From Streptomyces smyrnaeus (GTDB lineage Bacteria > Actinomycetota > Actinomycetes > Streptomycetales > Streptomycetaceae): a stretch of 64,000 nt of DNA. Location: assembly GCF_017676345.1 (NCBI RefSeq), contig NZ_JAFFZM010000010.1, forward strand, positions 124,001-188,000, in the 5' to 3' direction. This document shows positions 23,864 through 31,025 of this stretch, piece by piece. Each line of letters opens with the position of its first letter. Positions within the stretch are counted from its first letter, which is position 1. The translations under genes were made by a program, and so were the position numbers. The notes under the pieces were generated by a model. The model saw nothing but the letters and a program-made list of their open reading frames with translations, did not search any database and was not told where the DNA came from.

Positions 23864-25702
23864 ATGACTGACGGAGCGGCAGCGGAGGTCTTCACTCCAC
23901 TCGCTCAGGACGATCCGGCCTCGGTCGCCGGGTACCGGCTGGCGGCCCGGCTCGGTTCGGGAGGAATGGGGAAGGTCTACCTCTCGTACACCCCTGGCGG
24001 GCGCCCTGTCGCCATCAAGGTGATCCGTCCCGACTTCAGTGAGGACCCGGAGTTCCGGCGCCGTTTTCAGCAGGAGGTGCGGGCGGCGGAGCGCGTCCAG
24101 GGCCTGTACACGGCGCCGGTGATCGACAGCGACACCGAGGGGCCGAGGCCCTGGCTGGCCACCGCCTACGTTCCCGGCCCTTCGGTGGCCGAGGCGGTGG
24201 CCGCGCACGGACGGCTGCCGGTGCCCACCGTGCTGTTCCTGGTCGCCGGGATCGCGGAGGCGCTCCAGGTCATCCACAAGGCGGGCATCGTCCACCGGGA
24301 TCTGAAGCCCTCCAATGTGCTGCTGGCGGACGACGGGCCGCGCGTCATCGACTTCGGTATCGCCCGCGCGGCCGACGCCACCTCGCTCACCAGCAGCGGC
24401 GCCACGATCGGCACGCCCTCGTTCATGGCGCCGGAACAGGCGGCGGGGGAGCGGGTCACCGAGGCCACCGACATCTTCGCGCTGGGCCAGATCGCGGCGT
24501 ACGCGGCGGCGGGCACCCCCGCCTTCGGCGAGGGCACCTCGCACGGCGTGCTCTACCGCATCGTCCACGCCGAACCGGCGCTGGACGGGGTCCCCGACGA
24601 GCTGCGCGAGCTGGTCACCCGCTGTCTGGCCAAGGACCCCGCGGACCGGCCCGGACTGCCGGAGGTCCTCGGTATGTGCCGGACGGCGTCGGGCGACACC
24701 GAGCTGAGGCGGGCGGGGGACTGGCTGCCGGCCGCCGTGGCGTCGGACATCACCCACCGCGCGGCGGCGCCCGCGCCGTCCCAGAGCCCGCCGCCCACCC
24801 AGGCCGCCGCCCCGGCCGCTTCCGCGCAGAGCCCGACCCGTACGGCGGGCCCGGCCCCCGGCGCCGACCCCTCCGCCGGTGCCGCCGGCACGGCCCCGCT
24901 GACGGCCCAGGTGCCGCCCCCGCCCCGGTCGGCCGGGCCGCAGACCCCGCCCCCGGCGCCGCCGCTCGCCGCCGCACCCACCATGGCGGCCCGGCCGGTG
25001 GGCCCGCAGCACCCCGCGCCGCCGCCCGGCGGCCCGCACCCTCCGGCCGGTTACCTCCAGCCCCGCCCGCCGGGCCCGGTCGGCCCCTACCCACCGGTCC
25101 ATCCCCGGCCGCTGCCGCCGCGCCGCAGATGGGACCGGGGCAAGACGATCGCGGCTGTGGTCGTCGGCGGGATGGTGCTCTTCTGGGGCGGCCTCTACGC
25201 GCTCGGGTCGGGCGGGGAAGACGGTTCCGACGCGTCGTCCGGCGGCTCCTCGGCAGCGGGCAAGGGAGCGAAGGATCCGAACCCCGAGCCGGTGGCGTAC
25301 AAGGGCATCAACCTGAGCGAGGGCTACTTCCTGGCCATGGCCGACGACCCCCTCAAGCCCCGCGACCTGGACGACTCCGACACCGCGACGCCCTCGGAAC
25401 TGACGTACCTGGACACCACCATCGACGGCGCGGAGCTGTCCATCGACGAGCCCAACGGCAAGCTCGTCCTGCTGAACAACTCCCAGAAGGGCTCGCTCAA
25501 GACGTGCCGGGCCGAGACCCGGTTCACCGACTCGGTGAAGCTGAACCAGCTCTCGCCCGGCTCGCGGCTGTGCGTCCGGACGAGCTCCGGTCACCTCGCC
25601 CTCGTCACCTACCGGGGCCACGCCCCCGAGTCCGACCCGAGCAACTACGTCAAGCTGGACGTCACGGTCTGGCGCAACGCGATCGAGGCGACCGACGACT
25701 GA
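23864..25702 (+). CDS. Receptor-type Ser/Thr protein kinase (PASTA-less)
   Basis: A 612-residue Hanks-type kinase. The kinase domain is at about residues 24-285: glycine loop GSGGMGKVY, AIKVI with the ATP-anchoring Lys, HRDLKPSN catalytic loop, DFGIA and an APE variant (MAPEQ). A Pro/Ala-rich linker (about 290-420) leads to one transmembrane helix at about 428-447 (TIAAVVVGGMVLFWGGLYAL). The extracellular domain of about 160 residues (two Cys, an LSEGYFLAMAD stretch) is not a PASTA repeat and probably senses an unknown signal. A similar kinase lies at 55425. Confidence 0.93.
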   Translation: MTDGAAAEVFTPLAQDDPASVAGYRLAARLGSGGMGKVYLSYTPGGRPVAIKVIRPDFSEDPEFRRRFQQEVRAAERVQGLYTAPVIDSDTEGPRPWLATAYVPGPSVAEAVAAHGRLPVPTVLFLVAGIAEALQVIHKAGIVHRDLKPSNVLLADDGPRVIDFGIARAADATSLTSSGATIGTPSFMAPEQAAGERVTEATDIFALGQIAAYAAAGTPAFGEGTSHGVLYRIVHAEPALDGVPDELRELVTRCLAKDPADRPGLPEVLGMCRTASGDTELRRAGDWLPAAVASDITHRAAAPAPSQSPPPTQAAAPAASAQSPTRTAGPAPGADPSAGAAGTAPLTAQVPPPPRSAGPQTPPPAPPLAAAPTMAARPVGPQHPAPPPGGPHPPAGYLQPRPPGPVGPYPPVHPRPLPPRRRWDRGKTIAAVVVGGMVLFWGGLYALGSGGEDGSDASSGGSSAAGKGAKDPNPEPVAYKGINLSEGYFLAMADDPLKPRDLDDSDTATPSELTYLDTTIDGAELSIDEPNGKLVLLNNSQKGSLKTCRAETRFTDSVKLNQLSPGSRLCVRTSSGHLALVTYRGHAPESDPSNYVKLDVTVWRNAIEATDD

Positions 25703-25749
25703 GCCGAGCCGAACGCGCCCGCCGGGGCGGTCACGGGAGCGCCGGGAGC

Positions 25750-26559
25750 CTACTGGCCCCCGGCGGAGCTGGCCAGCGCGGCCGAGAGGTCGGCGGCGAC
25801 CTCGTGCAGGAGGGGGACGAACTTGTCCGTGGCCGCGTCGGTGACGCGGCCGGCCGGGCCCGAGATGGAGATCGCCGCGGAGGTGGGGGAGTCCGGGACG
25901 GAGACGGCGATACAGCGCACACCGATCTCCTGCTCGTTGTCGTCGGTGGCGTACCCGGCCTCGCGCACCTGCGCGAGCGCGTCCAGGAAGCCTTCCGGGG
26001 TGGTGATCGTCTTCTCGGTGGCGGCCGGCATGCCGGTGCGGCCGAGCAGCGCGCGGACCTGGTCGTCCGGGGTGTGGGCGAGCAGTACCTTGCCGACGCC
26101 CGTGGAGTGGGGCAGCACACGGCGGCCGACCTCGGTGAACATCCGCATCGAGTGGCGGGAGGGCACCTGGGCGACGTAGACGACCTCGTCGCCGTCGAGC
26201 AGCGCCATGTTCGCCGTCTCACCGGTCTCCTCGACCAGCCGGGCCAGATAGGGGCGGGCCCAGGTGCCCAGCAGCCGGGCGGCGCTCTCGCCGAGCCGGA
26301 TCAGACGGGGGCCGAGCGCGTAGCGCCGGTTGGGCTGCTGGCGGACGTAACCGCAGGAGACGAGGGTGCGCATCAGCCGGTGGATGGTGGGCAGTGGCAG
26401 CCCGCTGGCGGCCGAGAGCTCGCTGAGCCCGACCTCGCCCCCGGCGTCGGCCATCCGCTCCAGCAGGTCGAAGGCCCGCTCGAGGGACTGGACCCCGCCG
26501 GACGCGGCAGGGGCCGTGGCAGCCTGGGGGGTGGTTGTGTGCTCTGCGGACGGCGGCAC
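25750..26559 (-). CDS. allR: IclR-family repressor, AllR-like
   Basis: A 269-residue IclR regulator. The HTH is at about residues 44-72 (LSELSAASGLPLPTIHRLMR), and the effector-binding domain follows with GETANMALLDGDEVVYVAQVPS and LPHSTGVGKVLLAH. GTG 26559 has AGGAAAGGAA upstream. It is divergent from allantoinase, the position of AllR in Streptomyces, where it is reported to repress allantoin and glyoxylate genes. Shared inverted repeats before hyi, uraD, aceB and allB make it the best candidate for their regulator. The gene name is by context and family, not by unique motif. Confidence 0.85.
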   Translation of the reverse strand: MPPSAEHTTTPQAATAPAASGGVQSLERAFDLLERMADAGGEVGLSELSAASGLPLPTIHRLMRTLVSCGYVRQQPNRRYALGPRLIRLGESAARLLGTWARPYLARLVEETGETANMALLDGDEVVYVAQVPSRHSMRMFTEVGRRVLPHSTGVGKVLLAHTPDDQVRALLGRTGMPAATEKTITTPEGFLDALAQVREAGYATDDNEQEIGVRCIAVSVPDSPTSAAISISGPAGRVTDAATDKFVPLLHEVAADLSAALASSAGGQ

Positions 26560-26743
26560 GTCGCGTTCCTTTCCTGGCCTGCGGTCAGGCGCATGGTATC
26601 GAGGGCCGCGGGCCGGGGGACCGGATCCCGCGAGTTCGCCCTACTCGTACACGCCTCAGCGCGGACGCCGGGTTCCTGCTGCGGCGCGCGCCTTGTGAGG
26701 CGCCGGTGTCGCGCCGATTTTCTTCTGTATGGCGAAAGCTTAG

Positions 26744-26839
26744 TTCCATTTTGTGGAGTTCTCCAGCGTCGAACCCTTGACTGGCTCTCCCGGGCGCACG
26801 AAGATTCGTTGCAGCCGAACCTTTCAACAGAAAGTTGAA
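26744..26839. promoter_or_regulatory. Two inverted repeats in the allR-allB divergent promoter
   Basis: TTCC-N7-GGAG lies at 26744-26758 and a perfect TTCAAC-N5-GTTGAA at 26823-26839, the latter 45 nt before the allB start. These are the same two motif types as before aceB and uraD, but here they are 64 nt apart. They could serve allB and allR separately. Confidence 0.65.
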
Positions 26840-26884
26840 AGGCCTGATGGAGCTGGAAAGCTCGCAGTGCTGAAGGAGGCCGGT

Positions 26885-28228
26885 TTGTCCGACGTGCGGC
26901 TCGTCCTGCGCTCACGGCGCGTCCTCACCCCGGAGGGAGAGCGTCCGGCAACCGTCACGGTCGACGGCGAAGGCCGGATCGCGGCGGTACTGGCGTACGA
27001 CGCCGAGGTGCCATCCGGGGCGGCGCTGGAGGATGTCGGCGAGGACGCGCTGCTGCCCGGCCTGGTCGACACCCACGTCCACGTCAACGATCCGGGCCGC
27101 GCCGAGTGGGAGGGCTTCTGGACGGCCACCCGCGCCGCGGCGGCGGGCGGTATCACCACGATCGTCGACATGCCGCTCAACTCCCTCCCGCCGACCACCA
27201 CCGCCGACAACCTGCGGATCAAGCGCGAGGTCGCCGAGCCCAAGGCACACGTCGACGTCGGTTTCTGGGGCGGTGCCGTACCCGGCAACGTCGCACAGCT
27301 GCGACCGCTGCACGAGGCGGGCGTCTTCGGTTTCAAGTGCTTCCTCTCGCCCTCCGGGGTGGACGAGTTCCCCGAACTCGACCGCGCACAACTGGCCGAG
27401 GCCATGGCCGAGATCGCCTCCTTCGACGGGCTGCTCATCGTGCACGCCGAGGACCCGGGCCGACTGGCCGCGGCGCCGCAGAAGCACGGCCCCGCCTACG
27501 CCGACTTCCTCGCCTCCCGCCCCCGTTCGGCCGAGAACGACGCCATAGCCCTGCTGGTGGAACTCGCCGCCCGCTACGGCACCCGCGTGCACGTGCTGCA
27601 CCTCTCCTCCAGCGACGCGCTGCCCCAGCTGGCCAAGGCCCGCGCCGAGGGGCTCCGCGTCACCGCCGAGACCTGCCCGCACTTCCTCACCCTCACCGCC
27701 GAGGAAGTCCCCGACGGTGCCACCGAGTTCAAGTGCTGCCCGCCCATCCGGGAGAAGGAGAACCAGGACGCGCTGTGGCAGGGCCTGGCGGACGGCACGC
27801 TCGACTGCGTCGTCTCCGACCACTCGCCCTGCACCACCGACCTCAAGACCCCGGACTTCGGCACCGCATGGGGCGGCATCTCCTCCCTGCAACTCGGCCT
27901 GCCCGCCGTGTGGACCGAGGCCCGCCGCCGCGGGCTCGCCCTCACGGACGTCGCCCGCTGGATGTCCGAGGCGCCGGCGCGGCTGGCCGGCCTGCAGGGC
28001 AAGGGCGCCATCGCACCGGGCCGCGACGCGGACTTCGCGGTGCTCGCGCCCGAGGAGACCTTCACCGTGGACCCGGCCCGCCTCCATCACCGCAACCAGG
28101 TGACCGCCTACGCGGGCAAGACCCTGCACGGCGTCGTCCGCTCCGCGTGGCTGCGCGGCGAACGTGTCGCCGACCACGGGACCCCCACCGGAAAGACCGG
28201 ACGACTCGTCGAAAGGAAGACCGCATGA
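26885..28228 (+). CDS. allB: Allantoinase
   Basis: A 447-residue amidohydrolase that opens allantoin to allantoate. Metal ligands are in DTHVHVNDPGRAEWEGF, the carbamylated Lys lies in GFKCFLSPSG, and HAED, LHLSSS and SDHSPCTTDLK complete the site. The start is probably TTG at 26885: AAGGAGG is 5 nt upstream and the first residues (SDVRLVLRSRRVLTPEG) align with family N-termini; longer frames run through the operator. It is translationally coupled to allantoicase (ATGA overlap). Confidence 0.96.
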   Translation: MSDVRLVLRSRRVLTPEGERPATVTVDGEGRIAAVLAYDAEVPSGAALEDVGEDALLPGLVDTHVHVNDPGRAEWEGFWTATRAAAAGGITTIVDMPLNSLPPTTTADNLRIKREVAEPKAHVDVGFWGGAVPGNVAQLRPLHEAGVFGFKCFLSPSGVDEFPELDRAQLAEAMAEIASFDGLLIVHAEDPGRLAAAPQKHGPAYADFLASRPRSAENDAIALLVELAARYGTRVHVLHLSSSDALPQLAKARAEGLRVTAETCPHFLTLTAEEVPDGATEFKCCPPIREKENQDALWQGLADGTLDCVVSDHSPCTTDLKTPDFGTAWGGISSLQLGLPAVWTEARRRGLALTDVARWMSEAPARLAGLQGKGAIAPGRDADFAVLAPEETFTVDPARLHHRNQVTAYAGKTLHGVVRSAWLRGERVADHGTPTGKTGRLVERKTA

Positions 28229-29367
28229 CAGCGGCGCAGCCCGCAGGCATACCCGGCCACACCGGCTACACCGGAGACGCCGCGCCCTACCGGGGCGGCG
28301 ACACCTACGCCGACTACCGTGCACCGGAGGCCGGGTTCCCCTTCGCCCACCTCCCCGATCTGGCCGACCGCAGGCTGGGCGCCACTGTCATCGCCGCCAA
28401 CGACGAGTTCTTCGCCGAGCGGGAGAACCTGCTCAACCCGGAGCGCGCCGAGTTCGACCCGCACGCCTTCCAGCACAAGGGCAAGGTCATGGACGGCTGG
28501 GAGACCCGTCGCCGCCGCGGGATCTCGGACCAGGAGCCGCATCCGGGCGACGACGAGCACGACTGGGCGCTGGTCAAGCTCGGCGCCCCCGGTGTCGTCC
28601 GCGGTCTGGTCGTGGACACCGCGCACTTCCGCGGCAACTACCCGCCGGCCGTCTCCGTCGAGGCCACCTGCGTACCCGGCGCGCCGTCCCCCGAGGAACT
28701 GCTCGCCGACGACGTGAAGTGGACGACCCTGGTGCCCCGCACCCCCGTCGGCGGGCACGCGGCCAACGGCTTCACCGTCACCGAGGAGCGCCGCTTCACC
28801 CACCTGCGGCTGCGCCAGTACCCCGACGGCGGCATCGCCCGGCTGCGGGTGCACGGAGAGGTGGTGGCCGACCCCGAGTGGCTGACGGCGCTGGGCACCT
28901 TCGACCTGGTGGCGCTGGAGAACGGCGGACTGGCCGAGGACGCCTCCGACCGCTTCTTCTCGCCCCCGATCAACAGCATCCTGCCCGGGCGTTCGCAGAA
29001 GATGGACGAGGGCTGGGAGACCCGCCGCCGCCGCGACAAGGGCCATGACTGGGTCGGTTACGTCCTGGCCGGCCAGGGCCGCATCCGCGCCGTCGAGGTC
29101 GACACCGCCTGCTTCCGGGGCAACGCGGCGGGCTGGGTGGGTCTGGTCGGCAAGGACGGCGAGACGGGCGAGTGGACCGAACTGCTGCCGCGCACCCGGC
29201 TCCAGCCCGACACGATCCACCGCTTCCTGCTGGACGACGCCCCGCCGGTCACCCACGTACGGATGAACATCTACCCGGACGGCGCGATCTCCCGCCTCCG
29301 CCTCCACGGCTGTCTGACGGAGGAGGGCAGCCGTCGACTGCGGGCCCGGCACGCGGAGTTGAGCTGA
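28225..29367 (+). CDS. alc: Allantoicase
   Basis: A 380-residue enzyme that cleaves allantoate to ureidoglycolate and urea. Two homologous allantoicase repeats are visible, each with a GWETRRRR motif and a VDTAHFRGN/VDTACFRGN motif (about residues 91-145 and 260-298), plus a YPDGGIARLRVHG/YPDGAISRLRLHG motif. Both copies are intact. It starts within the allB stop (ATGA). Together the pair delivers glyoxylate precursors to the gcl operon and AceB encoded in this window. Ureidoglycolate lyase and urease are not seen here. Confidence 0.97.
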   Translation: MTAAQPAGIPGHTGYTGDAAPYRGGDTYADYRAPEAGFPFAHLPDLADRRLGATVIAANDEFFAERENLLNPERAEFDPHAFQHKGKVMDGWETRRRRGISDQEPHPGDDEHDWALVKLGAPGVVRGLVVDTAHFRGNYPPAVSVEATCVPGAPSPEELLADDVKWTTLVPRTPVGGHAANGFTVTEERRFTHLRLRQYPDGGIARLRVHGEVVADPEWLTALGTFDLVALENGGLAEDASDRFFSPPINSILPGRSQKMDEGWETRRRRDKGHDWVGYVLAGQGRIRAVEVDTACFRGNAAGWVGLVGKDGETGEWTELLPRTRLQPDTIHRFLLDDAPPVTHVRMNIYPDGAISRLRLHGCLTEEGSRRLRARHAELS

Positions 29368-29383
29368 CGTCACCGGCACCGAA

Positions 29384-29410
29384 GGGGCGGCGCGCACGGT
29401 CCGCCGCCCC
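29384..29410 (+). terminator. Terminator hairpin after allantoicase
   Basis: GGGGCGGCG pairs with CGCCGCCCC (9 bp, 9-nt loop), starting 17 nt after the alc stop. It closes the allB-alc operon. Confidence 0.7.
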
Positions 29411-29511
29411 TCCGGAGTCATCGGCCGTCCTGTCGACCGGGGTGTGAACGCCCGGCAAAATTCGGCGAGTTGGCATTGACACGCCATCTACGCGCGTCAC
29501 CATGGGGTGGC

Positions 29512-29943
29512 ATGAGATTCCCCCCACGTCTTGGCCGTATCGGTGCCGTCGGAGCCCTCGCCGCCGCGATGTTCGTCGGCGCACCCGCCCTCACCACCGC
29601 CCCCGCGTCCGCCGCCCCCATGGCGCAGTCCGTGGCCGCGGCACCGCAGATCACCGCCGTCGGCGACATCTGCGAGTCGAAGCTCCCACCCGAGGCCCAC
29701 GACACCCTCGACCTGATCGAGCAGGGCGGCCCCTACCCCTATCCCCAGGACGGCACCGTCTTCGAGAACCGCGAAGGCATCCTGCCCGACCAGAGCCAGG
29801 GCTACTACCACGAGTACACCGTCGAGACCCCGGGCTCCGACGATCGCGGAGCGCGCCGCATCGTCACCGGGGAGAAGGAGCAGGAGGACTACTACACCGC
29901 CGACCACTACGAGTCCTTCGACCTGGTCGACCACACCTGCTGA
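29512..29943 (+). CDS. Secreted guanyl-specific ribonuclease, RNase Sa type
   Basis: A 143-residue precursor with a Sec signal peptide (MRFPPRLGR then a hydrophobic core, ending near ASA|AP, about residue 36). The mature part is about 96 residues and closely follows RNase Sa of Streptomyces: ICESKLPPEAHDTLDLI, then GYYHEYTV with the catalytic Glu, RRIVTGEKEQEDYYT with the catalytic Arg, and DHYESFDLVDHTC with the catalytic His. Two Cys at the ends of the fold form the expected disulfide. A TTGACA lies at 29476. No barstar-like inhibitor gene is adjacent, as expected for a secreted enzyme. Confidence 0.95.
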   Translation: MRFPPRLGRIGAVGALAAAMFVGAPALTTAPASAAPMAQSVAAAPQITAVGDICESKLPPEAHDTLDLIEQGGPYPYPQDGTVFENREGILPDQSQGYYHEYTVETPGSDDRGARRIVTGEKEQEDYYTADHYESFDLVDHTC

Positions 29944-29966
29944 CCCCCACAGCGCGACATACGGGA

Positions 29967-29995
29967 TGTGCTCCGCGGCTCGGCTGCGGAGCACA
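29967..29995 (+). terminator. Terminator hairpin after the ribonuclease gene
   Basis: TGTGCTCCGC pairs perfectly with GCGGAGCACA (10 bp, 9-nt loop), 23 nt after the stop. It marks the end of a monocistronic unit. Confidence 0.7.
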
Positions 29996-30125
29996 CTCGT
30001 GTCTCCGGCGCCCACCCGCCCGCAGTTACCTCCTTCGTGGGGTTTTCGCCCGAGGAGAGGTTCTCGTGCCCCGCTCACGGAGAGACAACGTGCGCCGCCT
30101 ACCGGCCATGTGAAGGAGCACCTCC

Positions 30126-30683
30126 GTGCTGACGCCCCGGCGGATGACCACCGAGCGACTGCTTCTCCGACTCCCCGAAGACTCCGACCTCGACCCCCTC
30201 GCAGCCTTGTACAACGACCCCGGCGCGCTGAAGAACATCGGAACCGAGGCGCACTGGAGCCGCGAACAGACTCTCCGCATACTCCGGGAGTCGGCTGCCG
30301 AGTACGAACAGCGGGGCTACGCCATGTACACGGTGGTGCGCCGCAGCGACGGTGCGGTCCTCGGCCTGTGCGGGCTGTGTCCCGACGAGGACGACCTCCC
30401 CGAGATCGCCGGTGTACTCATCCGCCGCCACTGGGGCCGGGGCTACTGCCGCGAGGCGGCCGCGGCCGTGCTGACCCGGGCGCAGGCCGGTCCCGGACCT
30501 GTGACCCTCACCGGACATGTGGAAGCCGACCATCCCGCTCTCGACTACGTGGAGAGGACGGTCATGTACGCGCATGGGTTCGTCTTCGAGAAGGAAGCTC
30601 CGTTCCCCTACAGCGGCAAGCTCATGCGCTACTACCGCTGGTCGTCGCCGGCCGCCGGTGCGGAGACGGAACAGCGACGGTGA
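30126..30683 (+). CDS. GNAT acetyltransferase, RimJ/RimL-like
   Basis: A 185-residue GNAT protein of the ribosomal-protein N-acetyltransferase-like group. It starts with LTPRRMTTERLLLRLPEDSD, followed by LGLCGLCPDEDDLPEIAGVL and IRRHWGRGYCREAAAAVL, the acetyl-CoA-binding stretch. GTG 30126 is the apparent start, with AAGGAG about 9 nt upstream. It precedes the RiPP precursor gene by 190 nt; that gap makes co-transcription uncertain. Substrate unknown. Confidence 0.85.
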   Translation: MLTPRRMTTERLLLRLPEDSDLDPLAALYNDPGALKNIGTEAHWSREQTLRILRESAAEYEQRGYAMYTVVRRSDGAVLGLCGLCPDEDDLPEIAGVLIRRHWGRGYCREAAAAVLTRAQAGPGPVTLTGHVEADHPALDYVERTVMYAHGFVFEKEAPFPYSGKLMRYYRWSSPAAGAETEQRR

Positions 30684-30814
30684 AGTCACCCACCCGGGCG
30701 GCGTACGCGGCCGGTACTCCGCTCTTCTCCTGATCTCCGACGCCGCCGCGGTGCTCCCGAGCGCCGCCCTGAAGCCGTGTCTCCGGATGTGAACTCGGGG
30801 AGGAGGGTTTGTGA

Positions 30815-30834
30815 CGTCTCGGTTCGAGGAGACG
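30815..30834. other. Inverted repeat upstream of the peptide gene
   Basis: CGTCTC-N8-GAGACG is a perfect 6-bp inverted repeat 40 nt before the ATG of the small peptide gene. It could be an operator or a leader hairpin. If translation starts at GTG 30811 it lies inside the coding region. Confidence 0.35.
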
Positions 30835-30873
30835 AAAGGGAGCCGGAAACGGCACGAGGACAGGAGCATCACC

Positions 30874-30945
30874 ATGATCAAGAAGCTGATGGGCAAACTG
30901 CACGTATCCCGCCAGTACGGTGCCTACCGTCTCTACTGGCGCTGA
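30874..30945 (+). CDS. Putative RiPP precursor peptide (23 aa, aromatic C-terminus)
   Basis: A short gene starting ATG 30874 with AGGAG 7 nt upstream. It encodes 23 residues: a basic amphipathic leader (KKLMGKLHV) and a C-terminal SRQYGAYRLYWR with aromatics at positions 15, 18, 21 and 22. An in-frame GTG at 30811, preceded by GGGGAGGAGGG, would lengthen it to 44 residues with a charged extension; no stop intervenes. The next gene, 80 nt on, is a P450. The short peptide plus P450 layout is that of P450-crosslinked RiPPs (atropopeptides such as tryptorubin, biarylitides, cittilins), in which aromatic side chains near the C-terminus become linked. The core boundary and product are unknown. Confidence 0.82.
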   Translation: MIKKLMGKLHVSRQYGAYRLYWR

Positions 30946-30952
30946 GGACCGT

Positions 30953-30994
30953 CCACGCCGTCAGGCCCCGGGGCGGCCCGGGGCGACGGCGTGG
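30953..30994 (+). other. Very stable hairpin between peptide and P450 genes
   Basis: Outer stem CCACGCCGTC/GACGGCGTGG (10 bp), inner stem CCCCGGG/CCCGGGG (7 bp), small internal loop, GCGG tetraloop. It begins 7 nt after the peptide stop and ends 17 nt before the P450 ribosome-binding site. It is placed to act as a partial terminator or 3' stabiliser, giving excess peptide mRNA over P450 mRNA. Confidence 0.7.
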
Positions 30995-31025
30995 GCCTGC
31001 GACGCCGGAGCGGAAAGGGCCGAAG

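Noticed and set aside
30126..30683. GNAT gene as part of the RiPP operon
   Set aside because: A 190-nt gap with its own inverted repeat separates it from the peptide gene. It could still act on the product, but nothing in the sequence supports this.
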